Positions 36,301 to 48,286 of a stretch of DNA of 64,000 bases are shown here, piece after piece (the first letter of the stretch is position 1; every line of letters starts with the position of its first letter). Origin of the DNA: Aristolochia californica. Its lineage: Eukaryota > Streptophyta > Magnoliopsida > Piperales > Aristolochiaceae. Made by a program: the position numbers and the translations under genes. The stretch lies in assembly GCA_029961685.1 (NCBI GenBank), contig JARWKL010000010.1, positions 8,577,931 through 8,641,930 of the forward strand, written 5' to 3'. The notes beneath the pieces are model-generated. The model searched no databases. It saw only the letters and a program-made list of their open reading frames with translations, and was not told where the DNA came from.

Positions 36301-37825
36301 TTGTACTAGTGGAATTTCCAAAACATGGATAAAAAAAGTTTGGTGTTCATTTGTAGTGCATGAATAATTCATTTTTGCATAGATTTATTACTATTTGCCA
36401 CTTTTTGCATAAATAAACTCTAAAATTTTCATTTTGTTGTGATATATTTGCCTTATAGTTTTTGTTATGAGAAAAAGGGAGAGTGAAAACTAAAATTTGG
36501 ATTTGAAAAAAAAATGAACATCTAAAATGGAAATGCACAAATGCTGAGAGTGATAATTCCAAAAAGTATCTATAATTTTTAGGTATTGTAAACTCTTTTT
36601 ATTTATTATATATTAGGTTTTGCAATCATAAAAAAGGGGGGGAGGGGGATTTTTAACTGAGTGTTCACTCCCAAACCATATGTCATTTCTTACAAAACTT
36701 ATAGCCGTTATGCATCTTAAATTGATCAATAACTTTTCAATGAACTATGATTGTTAGGTCAGCTTTTTGTAAATGGGAAAAAAGTGGCTTGTTTGGCTCA
36801 GGTAAATATCTCACTACACGTTAACTTGAGAATTTAATTTTTTCTACTTGAAATTTTTGGATCATTAGGTCATTTGCATCTTCAACACGTTTCAAGCATG
36901 CATGTCCATATTTAAAACATGTTAGGATCAATTAAAAATTTATTTCTTAAAGCTATTAGGGGTTGTACTGGTGGAATTTTCCAAACATGGACAAAAAAAC
37001 TTTCGTGTTGATTTGTAGTGCGTGAATAAATTTTCTTTTCTTACATGTATAATTGTTTTCAATTTTTTGCTTACATAAAATGTAAAATTTTCATTTTTTT
37101 GTGATCTTTTTGCCTTACATTTTTGTTTACAAGTAAAAATGAAGAGTGAAAACTCTAAGTTTGGATTTGAAAAAAAAAATTGAACATCTAAAATGAAAAT
37201 GATTGTTTGGTCAGCTTTTTGTAAATAGGCAAAAAGTGGCATGTTTGGCTCGGATAAATATCTCACCGCACGTTAGCTTGAGAACTTAATTTGTTCTACT
37301 CCTCTAAAATTTTTTATCATTAGGTCATTTGCATCTTCAACATGTTTCTTGCATACATATCTATTTTTAAAACATGTTAGGGGTTATACACGTAGAATTT
37401 CCCTAACATGGATAAAAAAAAATTTGTGTTCATTTGTAGTGCATGAATAAATTTTCTTTACTTAAATTTATTTTTTTAAAATTTTTTTCCATTCATAAAC
37501 TCTAAAAATTTCATGTTTTTTGTGATTTATTTCCATTATCTTTTTGTTTATGAGGAAAAAGGGAGAGTGAAAACTCAATTTCTTTATTTGAAAAAAACAT
37601 TAAACATAAAAAATGGAAATGCACAAATGGAGAGAGACAATTCCAAAAAGTATCTATAATTTTTAGGCTTGTAAACTCCTTTTAGTATTTAGCTATTTGG
37701 TTTTACAATAATTGGAAAAGGGGGGGCTATGGATTTTTAACTGAGTGTTGACTCTGAAACCATAAATCATTTCTTACAAAAATTGTAGCCGTTACGCATC
37801 ATTAATTGATCAATAACTTTATAAT
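33394..37825 (+). repeat. Satellite array, subfamily B
   Basis: This is a continuation of the B monomers after the gypsy fragment. One monomer is broken at about 37198, where CTAAAATGAAAAT jumps directly to GATTGTTTGGTCAG. Recurrent frames on the minus strand (33837-34031, 36347-36562, 36940-37266) are pieces of the same monomer reading. The last eight bases (37818-37825) are the left target-site duplication of the next element. Confidence 0.92.
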
Positions 37826-38071
37826 TAGGGGTGGCATCGAGCAGAGCCGAGCCCGAACCTACCTATGTTCGAGCCGAGCTTGATTTAAATATTTCAAGCA
37901 GAGCTTCGAGCCGAACCCCGTCTCGAGCCTAAAATTGTTATCGAGCTCGAGCCCAAAAATTTTAAACAAGTTCGAGCCAAGCTCGAGCTTCAACATACAT
38001 TTAAAACTTTTCAAAAAATATATACATATATAATAAATTGTATATAAAATTATGCATATATTTTACATAAA

Positions 38072-38372
38072 ATTGGGTACGACCTCTACATAAAATTGGG
38101 CATAACCTATATATATAATACATGTATAAGATTGGGTATGACCTCTACTTAAAATTGAGCATAATCTATGTCTATAATACTTATATAAAATTCGGCATGA
38201 CCTCTACTTAAAACTGGGCATAATCTATATACATAATACCTGCATAAACACTCCATAAACACTCTATAAAATTGTCTATACATTCCATAAACACTCCATG
38301 AAATTGTTTATACACTCCATACACTCCATAAAATAGTCTAAACACTTCATACATGCATAAAATTATGAATAA
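38072..38372 (+). repeat. Short tandem repeats inside the hAT-like element
   Basis: Three 59-bp units beginning ATTGGGTACGACCTCTAC start at 38072, 38131 and 38190. They are followed by shorter CACTCCATAAA-type repeats to about 38372. A 76-codon minus frame (38208-38438) is only this repeat read through. Confidence 0.75.
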
Positions 38373-38447
38373 CCTCCATACAATAATCAAACACAACAAA
38401 ATTAAATGAAATATCACTATCAATTTACAATCACCCAAATAAAAACT

Positions 38448-39730
38448 ATAAATCCTTTAAATAAAATCCTATTACTATTAGAGACTTACTAGAAAATTAC
38501 AAGAAATATTTTAAATTTTTCTTAGGAAAGTTAAATGGACCTCTTATTACCTTTTCTAAGGAAATAAAAAATAACTAATAATTAATCTAATATATTATTA
38601 TACTTGTTGATAAAATTTTAATCAAATAAAATGTCAAACACAAAATTGCTATGAAAATTGCCTCATGCTAAAAGGATTATATCATCAATTGTCAAATAGT
38701 TATTCAAAAATTTTCTATATGGTTTTCTAACCCATCTTGGCAAGAAATCTTACTTAGGAAATTATATGATTTTTTAAGAAGAATTTATAATTAGAAAAAT
38801 ATTTTCCAAAAAAATGAGGCACTAATTGTCCCTATATTTCTACTAAAAATGTCTTTACAAAATTTATTGAAAAAATCACTAATAGTCTCTAGAAACGTAT
38901 TTCTACTAAAATATCTTTTCAATTTCTTCAAGAGCCATGAGGAAGGGACAAAGAGTTTTTTTTCGCTTGTTTATGATATCGCACGTAGGGGTGGCTTCGA
39001 ATAAATTATATATAAAATTATGCATACATTTAAAAAAATAATGATAGGGGAGGTTCAGGATTGAATTTCAATAATGGATTAAAATGCACCAATATTAATC
39101 TTTTTTACTCCAATTGTTGTCTAGCTTGTTTTGTAATTTATGAATCTGGCCATAAATTTACTATGGCCACCTTAGTGCCCCTAGATGAAAATTTATCTTC
39201 TAGGAAAAACTAGAAATATTTTTCCTATGATACATATTCCAAAAAAAACCTTGAAACAAAATCCTATTACTATTAGCGACTTATTAGAAAATTACAAGAA
39301 ATATTTAAAAAATTTCTTAGGAAAGTTAAATGGACCTTTTATTGCCTCTTCTAAAGAAATAAATAAAAATTAATAATCAATCTAATATATTATTATACTT
39401 ATCGATAAATTTTTAATCAAATAAAATATCAAACACAAAATTGCAATGAAAATTGCTTCATGCTAAAAGTATTACAACATCAAATGTTAAATACTTATTC
39501 AAAAATTTTCTATATAGTTTTCTACCCCATCTTGGTAGGAAAATCTTACTTAGAAAATTATATGATTTTCAATAAGAATTTTCAATTAGAAAAATGTTTA
39601 AAATAACATGAAACACTAATAGATCATAGAAACTTATTTCTATAAAATGTATTTTTAATTTTTTCAAGAGCTATGAGTAAAGAGAGTTTAAGGAATTTTT
39701 TTTTTTTTTTACTTTTGATCTCGCACGTGC
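38448..39730 (+). repeat. Large internal direct duplication in the hAT-like element
   Basis: The block from about 38448 (AAATCCTATTACTATTAG) to about 38985 (ATCGCACG) recurs at about 39259-39730, with substitutions and indels. A second copy of the left terminus, TAGGGGTGGCTTCGA, lies at 38986. The element thus has two left ends and one right end. A 62-codon frame at 39185-39373 lies partly in the second copy and has no recognisable domain. Confidence 0.75.
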
Positions 39731-39734
39731 GAAA

Positions 39735-40200
39735 TTATCTTCGCACGGGGGAGGGGGAAGATTATTTCTCCCCTAACTTCTTCGCTGACCTTACTGGTTC
39801 AAGTTTTCCATCGAGACGACGTGGAGGGAAGGGGGTTACGACGTCGGGGAGGACTTGTCTTCGGGGATGACGGCTACGATGGTGGCGACGGAAGTGGCGG
39901 TGACAGAAGCGGCGACGACGAAAACAGAGGCGATGGCAAGGAGATGAAGAAATCGGAGGAAGAAATCGAACGGACGGCCACAGAGGCGGTTGGCGAGCAG
40001 CTGTCGATGGCGGTAGAGGTGGCGACAACAACCGACGGGAGGAGCTTGGTGGTGACGAGGGGAGGAAAAATTTTCCCCCACTCTCTCTCGCTCACGCTCA
40101 CGCTCCCCTGCTCCCTACCCGATACCAATCCCGACTCACCTCGAACCGGCTCGCGAGCCGACGAACCGAACCTGGCTTTGATTGAACTCGACTCGTTAAC
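39735..40200. other. GC-rich segment near right end of the hAT-like element
   Basis: About 400 bases are much richer in G+C than their surroundings, with GGCGACGG-like low-complexity runs. Frames of 80-130 codons open on both strands (for example 39821-40204 plus and 39836-40081 minus), with Gly/Asp/Arg- or Ser/Pro-rich translations and no domain. It could be a captured 5' end of a host gene or simple GC-rich filler. Confidence 0.4.
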
Positions 40201-40322
40201 GTAAACGAGCCAATTTCAGAGCTCGAGCTCGGCTCGAGCTCGATAGATAACGAATCGAACCGAGCCGGCATTGAGCCGAACTCGAGCCGCTCATGACCCG
40301 ACTCGATTCAAAGCCATCCCTA

Positions 40323-43300
40323 TGTACAATGATCTATGATTGTTAGGTCAGATTTTGGTAAATGCGCAAAAAGTTGTTTGTTGGGCTCGGGTAAATATCC
40401 CACCGCACATTAACTAGAGAATTTAATTTGTTTTTCTCCATGAAAGTTTTGGATCATTAGGTTATTTGCATCTTCAACATGTTTCATGCATGTATATTCA
40501 TATTTAAAACATGTTAGGATCAATTACAAATCTCTTTGTTATAAAATTCAGGGCTATTAGGAGTTGTAATAGTGGAATTTCCCAAACATGGATAAAAAAA
40601 CTTTAGTGTTCATTTGTAGTGCATGAATAAATTTTCTTTAATTAAATTTATTATCATTTTCGATTTTTTTGCATACATAAACTCTAAAATTTTCATTTTG
40701 ATGTGATCTATTTGCCCTATCTTTTTGTTTAAGAGAAAAAAGGGATAGTGAAAACTCAAGTTTGGATTTGAAAAAAATTGAACATTAAAAATTGAAATGC
40801 ATAAATAAAGAGAGAGATAATTCCAAAAAGTATCTGTAATTTTTAGGGATTGTAACTCTTTTTAGTTTTTATATATTAGGTTTTGCAATCATCGGGAAAG
40901 GGGGGCGATGGATTTTTAAGTGAGTATTGACTCCAAAACCATAAATCATTTCTTACAAAAATTATAGGCGTTACGCATCATTAATTGATCAATAACTTTA
41001 CAATGATCTATGATTGTTAGGTCAGCTTTTTGTAAATGGGCAAAAAGTGGCTTGTTAGGCTTGGGTAAATATCCCATTGCACGTTAACTTTAGAATTTAA
41101 TTTTTTCTACTCCATGAAATTTTTGGATCATTAGGTCATTTGCATCTTCAAAAAGTTTTATGCAGGCATATCCATATTTAAAACATGCTAGGGTCAATTA
41201 GAAATCTCTTTCTTAAAGCTAATGGGGCTGTACTAGTGGAATTTACCAAACATGGATAAAAAACTTTGGTGTTCATTTGTGGTGCATGAATAAATTTTCA
41301 TTTATTATTGTTTTCAACTTTTTGCATAAATAAACTCTAAAATTTTTCATTTTTTTGTGATCTATTTTCCTATTTTTTTTGTTTACGAGAAAAAAAGGGA
41401 GCGTGAAAACTCAAGTTTGGATTTGAAAAAAAATTGAACATCTAAAATGGAAAAGCTCAAATGCTGAGAGAGATAATTGCAAAAAGTATCTGTAATTTTT
41501 AGGGATTTTAAACTCTTTTTAGTTATTATATATTAGGTTTTGCAATCATAAAAAAAGTTGATGGATTTTTAACTGAGTGTTGATTCCCAAACCATAAGTC
41601 ATTTCTAACCAAAATTATAACCATTACGCATCATTAATCGATCAATAACTTTACATTGTGCTATGAATTTTAGGTCTGCTTTTTGCAAATGGGCAAAAAG
41701 TGGCTTGTTTGGCTCTGGTAAATATCCCTCCGCACGTTAACTTGAGAATTTAATTTGCTCTACTCCTTCAAATTTTTGGATCATTTAACATGTTTCATGC
41801 ATGCACATCCCTATTCAAAACATGTTAGGATCAATTAGAAATCTCTTTCTTATAAAATTCACAGCTATTAGGGGTTGTACTAGTGGAATTTCCCTAACAT
41901 GGATAAAAAAACTTTGTTGTTCATTTGTAGTGCGTGAATAAATTTTCTTTACTAATATTTATTATTTTTTTCAATATTTTTCATACATAAACTGTAAAAT
42001 TTTTATTTTTTGTGATCTATTTGCCTTATTTTTTTGTTTACGAGCAAAAAAGGGAGAGTGAAAACTCAAGTTTGGATTTGAAAATAAATTGAACATCCAA
42101 AATGGAAATGCACAAATACAGAGAGAGATAATTCAGAAAAATATATGTAATTTTGAGGGATTGTAAACTTTGTTTAGTTTTTATATATTTGGTTTAGCAA
42201 TCATTGGGAAAAGGGGCAAGGGATTTTTAACAGAGTGTTGACTCCCAAACCATAAGTCATTTCTTACAAAAATAATAGCCATTACACCATTAATCGAACA
42301 ATAACTTTACAATGAACTAGGATTGTTAGGTAACCTTTTTTAAATGGGCAAAAATTGTCTTGTTAGGCTCGGGTAATTATCCCACCGCTCCTATCTTGAG
42401 AATTGAATTTTTTCTACTCCTTGAAATTTTTGGATCATTAGGTCATTTGCATCTTCAATATGTTTCATGCATGCATATCCATATTTTAAACATGTTAGGG
42501 TCAATTAGAAATCTCTTTCTTAACTCTATTAGGGGTTGTACTAGTCGAATTTTTCCAAACAAGGATGAAATAACCTTTGTGTTGATTTGTAGTGCATGGA
42601 TAAATTTTATTTACTTACATTTATTCTAGTTTTCAATTTTTTCCATACATTAACTCTGAAAATTTCATTTTGTTGTGATCATTACGCATCATTAATCGAT
42701 AAAAAAATTTACAATGTCCTATGATTTTAAGGAAAAAAATTGAAAATGGAAAAAAAGTGGCTTGTTTGGCTCGGGTAAATATCCCACCGCACGATAACTT
42801 GAGAATTTAATTTTTTCTACTCCTTGAAAATTTTAGATCATTTGGTCATTTGCTTCTACAAAATGTTTCATGAATGCATATCAAAATTCAAAACATGTTA
42901 AGATCAAATTGAAATCCCTTTCTTATAAAATTCAAAGCTATTAGGGGTTGTACTAGTGGAATTTCCCAAACATGGATAAAAATAGTTTTGTGTTCATTTG
43001 TAGTGAGTGAATAAATTTTATTGTTGTTTTCGATATTTTGCATACTTAAACTCTAAAATTTTTATTTTGTAGTGATCTATTTGCTTTATTTTTTTAGGAG
43101 AAAAAAGGGAGAGTGAAAACTCAAGTTTGGATTTGAAAAAAATCTAAAATGGAAATGCACAAATGCATAGAAAGATAATTCAGAAAAGTTTTGTAATTTT
43201 AAGGGATTGTAAACTCTTTTTAGTTTTTATATATTTGGTTAAGCAATCATTAGAAAAGGGGGGTGTGGGATTTTAACTGAGTATTGACTCTTTCAAAAAT

Positions 43301-45256
43301 TATAGCCGTTACACATCATTAATCGATCAATAACTTTACAATGATTTATGATTGTTAGGTCAGCTTTTTTTAAATAGGCAAAAAGTGTTTTGTTTGGCTC
43401 GGGTAATTATCCCACCACACATTAACATGAGAATTAAATTTTTTCTACTCCTTGAAATTTTTAGATCATTAGGTCATTTGTATCTTCAACATGTTTCATG
43501 TATGCATATCCATATTTTAAACATGTTACGATCAATTAGAAATCTCTTTCTTAACACTATTAGGGGTTGTACTTGTTGAATTTTCCAAACAGATAAAAAA
43601 AACTTTTGTGTTGATTTGCAGTGCGTGAATAAATTTTCTTTATTTACATTTATTCTTGGTTTCAATTTTTTTGTATACATTACCTCTAAAATTTTCATTT
43701 TGTTGTGATCTATTTGCATTTCTTTTTGTTTACGAGAAAAAAGGTAGAGTGAAAATTCAAGTTTGGATTTGAAAAAAAATTGAACATCTAAAATAGAAAT
43801 GCATAATTGGAGAGAGTGATAATTCCCAAGAGTATTTGTAATTTGTATGGCTTGCAAACTCTTTTTAATAGTTATATATTTGGTTTTTCAATCATCGAAA
43901 AAGGGGGGCAGAGGGATTTTTATCTTAGTGTTGACTCCCAAACCATAAGTCAATTCTTACAAAAATTATAGCCCTTACGTATCATTAATCGATCAATAAC
44001 TTGACAATTTAATTTGTTCTATTCCTTGAAATTTTTGGATCATTAGGTTATTTGCATCTTAAACGTGTTTCATGCATTCATATCCATATTTAAAACATGT
44101 TAGGATCAATTAGAAATTTCCTTCTTATAAAATTCAGAGCTATTAGGGGTTGTACTAGTGGAATTTCCAAAACATGGATAAAAAAACTTTGGTGTTCATT
44201 TCTGGTGCGTGAATAATTTTCTTTTTTACTTACATTTACTATTGTTTTCAACTTTTTGCATACATAGACTAAAATTTTCATTTTTTGAGATCTATTTGCA
44301 TTATCTTTATGTTTACGAGAAAAAACGGAGAGTGAAAACTCAAGTTTGGTTTTGAAAAAAAATTGAACATCTAAAATAGAAATGCACAAATGCAGAGAGA
44401 GATAATTTCAAAAAGTATATGTAATTTTTAGGGATTTTAAAATATTTTTAGTTATTATATGTTAGGTTTTGCAATTATTGGAAAAGGAGGGGGGGGGGGG
44501 GGGGGGGGGGGGGGGTGTTGTTATAGATTTTTAATTGAGTGTTGACTCTCAAACCATAAGTCATTTCTTACAAAAATTCTAGCCGTTACACATCATTAAT
44601 CGATCAGTAATGTTATAATGATCTATGATTGTTAGGTCAGTTTTAGGTTAATAGGAAAAAAGTGGCTTGTTTGGCTTAGGTAAATATCCCGCCGCACGTT
44701 AAATTGAGAATTTAATTTTTTATACTCGAAAATTTTGGATCATTAGGCAATTAGCTTCTTCAAAAAGTTTCATGCATTCATATCCATATTTAAAACAAGA
44801 TAGGATAAATTAGAAATCTCTTTCTTATAAAATTCCAAGCTATTAGGAGTTGTACAAGTGGAATTTCCAAACATAGATTAAAAACACTTTGGTGTTCATT
44901 TGTGGTACGTGAATAAATTTTCTTTACTTATATTTTTTATTGTTTTCAACTTTTACCATACTTAAACTCTAAAATTTTCATTTTGTCGTGATCTATTTGC
45001 CTTATCTTTTTGTTTACAAGAAAATAGGCAGAGTGAAAATTCAAGTTTGGATTAGAAAAAAAATTGAACATCTAAAATGGAAATGCACAAATCCAGAGAG
45101 AGAGAGATAATTACAAAAAGTATATGTGATTTTAAGGGATAGTAAACTCTTTTTAGTTATTATATATTATATTTTGTAATCATTGGAAAAAGCGGGGGGT
45201 GGCATTTTTATTTTAGTGTTGACTCCCAAACCATAAGTCATTTCATACAAACATTA
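40323..45256 (+). repeat. Satellite array, subfamily B
   Basis: About seven monomers follow the hAT-like element. They include a 27-base G run at 44489-44515. Frames at 43486-43857 and 44090-44389 on the minus strand are the recurring monomer frame. The last five bases (45252-45256, catta) are the target-site duplication of the next LTR element. Confidence 0.92.
44489..44515 (+). repeat. Poly-G tract (27 G)
   Basis: It sits at the same monomer position as the other G runs, after GCAATTATTGGAAAAGGA. Confidence 0.95.
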
Positions 45257-45705
45257 TGTTGGAAAATAGGGACTAAGCCCACATGACCAAGGAAGGCTCA
45301 CATATCCAAGTGTATTAGAATATGGGCCCAAATTCATTATACCAAGGAAGACCCATGGATCGAAGAGATATAGAAGATGGCTCAAGGCCCATAGATCAAG
45401 GAAAAGGCCCATAGGCCCACATACATTGATGGCAGGATTGTAAATAAAAGGTAATCTCATAGAGATGGCATTGATGTAATTAAGCTAAAGTTCTAGGGTT
45501 AAAACCCTACACCCTAGATCCTAAGTTCAGGGGTATTATTGTAATATAGTAGTTTCATCAATCTATAAATAGAGGTTTAGGGTTTAGGTTCAGGGGGAGG
45601 GTTAGAATAATCAATTCTATAACCCTTTCTCCTTTTGTTTTCTCCCAATGGGTTTCTTTCCCTTGTTCTCCGTGAACTAAATTCATGGAGTCCTGAAAAT
45701 TAACA
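45257..45705 (+). repeat. 5' LTR (449 bp)
   Basis: It starts TGTTGGAAAATAGGG and ends TCCTGAAAATTAACA. It is closely similar to the 3' LTR apart from small indels and substitutions. Internal degenerate repeats of ACCAAGGAAG(G/A)CYCA and GGCCCATAG are present. Confidence 0.93.
45564..45571 (+). promoter_or_regulatory. TATA box in 5' LTR
   Basis: TATAAATA in the context ATC...GAGG. The 3' LTR has it at 48159-48166. Confidence 0.5.
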
Positions 45706-45717
45706 TGGTATTAGAGC
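45706..45717 (+). promoter_or_regulatory. Primer binding site (Met-tRNA type)
   Basis: TGGTATTAGAGC lies directly after the LTR, with one difference from the TGGTATCAGAGC consensus. Confidence 0.85.
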
Positions 45718-45949
45718 TTTGATTTTTAGGACTGACTATGGGTTTCCAAAGTTCATTCTCTTTTTATCTCTTAGTACTCGTGCATTATTTTTTTGCTTCT
45801 AGTATTAGTTTTTTTCTTCAGGACTTTTCTCATATTATATGATTCCCTGTGCTTCAGTCTTGTGTTTGGGTTTTTCGTTGGTTGTTTTACAGGAAAAGGG
45901 GTGGTTAGTTCCAGGCATACCGTACCTTCATGGTTGAGCGCCGCATCCA

Positions 45950-46711
45950 GAGTCGATTTCGTTGGTAGAATATTATCGAACGCAAATATGTTGGAGGCGA
46001 CCGAAAACTCCTTCGACAGTAGAGAATCTTTCTCTTCTTCTGCTCACCAGAAATCTCTCTCCAATTTCAATATGGGATTCGGTGAGCGTGCCTTCTTTGC
46101 TGCTGGTGCCGCTGTTTTATCGGCCATTATCGTTAATCCCCTCGATGTTGGAAAGACGAGATTGCAAGCACAAGCAGTTGGGATTCCGCCACTTGCACTG
46201 GGTCGATATGAGCTGTTTGAAGTTACTGCTGCTCTTCGACGGTCTGCGATCGCATCGTCATTGTCTGTCGAATCCTCCCCGTCACCGCCGCGGCTGCTGC
46301 TGCCGATTGTTTTTCCGACGCCGAAGACGACGATTTCTCCCGGTGAGGAAGTCACCCACTGTTCTCGCGAGCTGTTCGGTGCCATTGCCGTTTCTGGATT
46401 TTCATTCCACATCGGCGTCGGGGAAGAAGATGTATCGTTTCTGTCTCTGTTCGGCTGACGGGAAAGACGACCCACCGTCGCCGGAGAAGACGTTCTGCTG
46501 CCACTACTGCTGCTGTTCTTTTCGGAAGTCGCTGATTAATGGAAAGTTGCCTTCCGGAAATGCTCCGTTTATTTTCGGAAGGTCCTGCGTTGTTTTATGG
46601 AGGGTTGCCGTTTTGGGAGGACGAACATGGAATCCGAACTCTCGCGGGGAAAGTTTCCTCCTGAAGAGCTCTGTTTCTGTTCGTGAGAGGAACAAGACAA
46701 CACACTGTTGA
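45950..46711 (+). pseudogene. Captured host fragment(s), including a mitochondrial carrier (MTM1 / SLC25A39-40-like) piece
   Basis: The recognisable part is at about 46072-46191. The frame reads MGFGERAFFAAGAAVLSA and then NPLDVGKTRLQAQA. This is the first transmembrane segment and the PX(D/E)XX(K/R) signature of a mitochondrial substrate carrier. It most resembles the plant MTM1 (manganese trafficking) or SLC25A39/40 group. Such carriers have six membrane segments and about 300 or more residues; only one is present. The frame continues to 46458 into sequence I do not recognise, GC-rich and Ser/Pro-rich, perhaps from a second gene or an intron. A relic inside a mobile element, not a working gene. 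Confidence 0.72.
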
Positions 46712-46767
46712 TTTATTTCAATGTTTCCTAAGTTAGGAAAAATGAAATAAGTCATTAGTGGATTCAG

Positions 46768-46890
46768 CAACCCGGACTCGGCCGAGTCAATTCAGCGCCC
46801 ACTCTTCTGTTCCGGACCGAGTCAACCCAAACCAACTTGGACAGTGTCAACTCGGGGTCCGGGTCAACATGACTCATTCCAAGCCTTGGT
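46768..46890. other. Cluster of CCGAGTCAA-like motifs
   Basis: Several degenerate repeats of GAGTCAA(C/T)TC / CCGAGTCAA lie within ~120 bases. A similar cluster lies in the copia leader at 3958-4033. Function is unknown. Confidence 0.45.
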
Positions 46891-47159
46891 ATATGTACCC
46901 AAGATTTCGGCTTTGGTAAATTTTTTCTTTGGCTAGATATTTTTTTTGAAGCATTGACAATTATTCCTTGATCAATACATTATTTAGGACAGATATTTGC
47001 ATTAGAATATTTTATGGGTCATTTTTCAAGAATTATATTGGGTCGTGTTAAATGGGCCCAAGTCAAACCCATTTAAGCTTTTACTATTGTGTCTCTTTTG
47101 ATGAAACATAATTATTGAAGAATATCAAATTTTTGTGCCTCATACCATTATTTATTTAT

Positions 47160-47562
47160 GTCCCCGTAAAAAATATCAAATTTTTTTGGTTGGGAGTCCA
47201 TGACGGAGGAACTTCATCCCAATAAAAAATATCAAATTTTTGTGGTTGGGGAGTCCATGACGGAGGAACTTCATCCTCGTAAAAAATATCAAATTTATTT
47301 GTGGTTGGGAGTCTATGATGGAGGAACTTCATCCCCGTAAAAAATATCAAATTTATTTGTGGTTGGGAGTCCATAACGGAGGAACTTCATCCTTGTAAAA
47401 AATATCAAATTTATTTGTGGTTGGGAGTCCATGACGAATGAACTTCATCCCGTCAAAAATATCATTTTTTTTGTAATTGGAATTTATGATGAAGGAACTT
47501 CATCCCCGTAAAAAATATTAAATTTTTGTGGTTAGAAGTCCATGACGGAGGAACTTATTATT
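47160..47562 (+). repeat. Minisatellite, about seven units of 53-58 bp
   Basis: Each unit runs CCCCGTAAAAAATATCAAAT..., then TTGTGGTTGGGAGTCC, then ATGACGGAGGAACTTCAT. The last two units are shorter and more diverged. The minus strand carries a 72-codon repetitive frame (47156-47374), which follows from the unit lacking stops in that frame and has no known domain. Confidence 0.9.
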
Positions 47563-47737
47563 ATATTTATGTTACTTCCCCCCATTAATATCATATATAA
47601 ATCTACCACTTGATAGTCGTTGTCTTGTGGAGGGACACAGTGGTGGAGGTGGACACTTCAGAGCAATGTCTTAGCGGCTTGGACTGATTTACTCTCACTG
47701 ATATTATACCAATTGGGCCTCATGAATGAGAGCACCA

Positions 47738-47851
47738 GCATGAGGGGGAGTGTTGGAAGATGAAGGCATATAAAACAAAAAAAGATTTTATACATCATTT
47801 GCAGCAAGTTGGGAGTTCATGTTGTTCTCTCACCCCCAGCTTGAGGGAGAG
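47738..47851 (+). promoter_or_regulatory. Polypurine tract and an upstream duplicate
   Basis: CAGCTTGAGGGAGAG directly precedes the 3' LTR at 47852. About 100 bases earlier CAGCATGAGGGGGAG is followed by TGTTGGAAGATGA, which looks like a second polypurine tract joined to a vestigial LTR start. Confidence 0.7.
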
Positions 47852-48286
47852 TGTTGAAAGATAGGGCCCAAGCCCACATGACCAAGGAAGACTCACATAT
47901 CCAAGTGTATTAGAAGATGGGCCCAAGCCCATAAGACCAAGGAAGACCCATGGATCCAAGAGATATAGAAGATGGGCTCAAGGCCCATAGATCAAGGAGA
48001 AGACCCATAGGCCCACATACATTGATGGCAGGATGATAAATAAAGGGTCATATCATAGAGATGGCATTGATGTAATTAAGTTAAAGTTCCAAGGTTAAAA
48101 CCCTACACCTTAAACCCTAAGTTCAGGGTATTATTGTAATATAGTAGTTTCATAAATCTATAAATAGAGGTTTAGGGGGAGGGTTAAAATAATCAATTCC
48201 ATAACCCTTCTTCCTTTTGTTTCTCCCAATGGGTTTCTTTCCCTTTTTCTCCATGAGTTAAATTCATGGAGTCCTGAAAATCAACA
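47852..48286 (+). repeat. 3' LTR (435 bp)
   Basis: It starts TGTTGAAAGATAGGG and ends TCCTGAAAATCAACA, and is followed by the duplication catta. It lacks a short part of the 5' LTR near the GGTTTAGGTT segment. Confidence 0.93.

Larger units (their letters stand above)
37826..40322. mobile_element. hAT-like non-autonomous DNA transposon (2497 bp)
   Basis: The ends are TAGGGGTGGC on the left and GCCATCCCTA on the right, which is TAGGGATGGC when reversed. They are flanked by an 8-bp duplication, TTTATAAT / TGTACAAT, matching the uninterrupted satellite TTTACAAT. The TAGGGGTGGC end and 8-bp duplication are typical of plant hAT elements. Both subterminal regions are packed with GAGCTCGAGCC / CGAGCCGAG motifs, as expected for transposase binding repeats. 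No transposase gene or domain is visible, so it would depend on another copy. The inside has an internal direct duplication, short minisatellites and a GC-rich segment. Confidence 0.85.
45257..48286 (+). mobile_element. Complete non-autonomous LTR retrotransposon with captured host DNA
   Basis: The element is 3030 bp, with a 5-bp target-site duplication catta (45252-45256 and 48287-48291) that restores the satellite sequence exactly. LTRs are at 45257-45705 and 47852-48286. A Met-tRNA primer site follows the first LTR and a purine-rich tract precedes the second. There is no gag or pol. The interior instead holds a leader, a fragment of a mitochondrial carrier gene, unidentified GC-rich sequence and a minisatellite. 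It must have moved with proteins supplied by an autonomous relative. Confidence 0.93.

Noticed and set aside
39762..40204. Several 80-130 codon frames as host genes
   Set aside because: Low-complexity translations open on both strands of a GC-rich segment inside a hAT-like element, with no domain.
45793..46458. 221-codon frame as a functional mitochondrial carrier gene
   Set aside because: Only one carrier segment is recognisable, the rest does not match, and it lies wholly within an LTR element.
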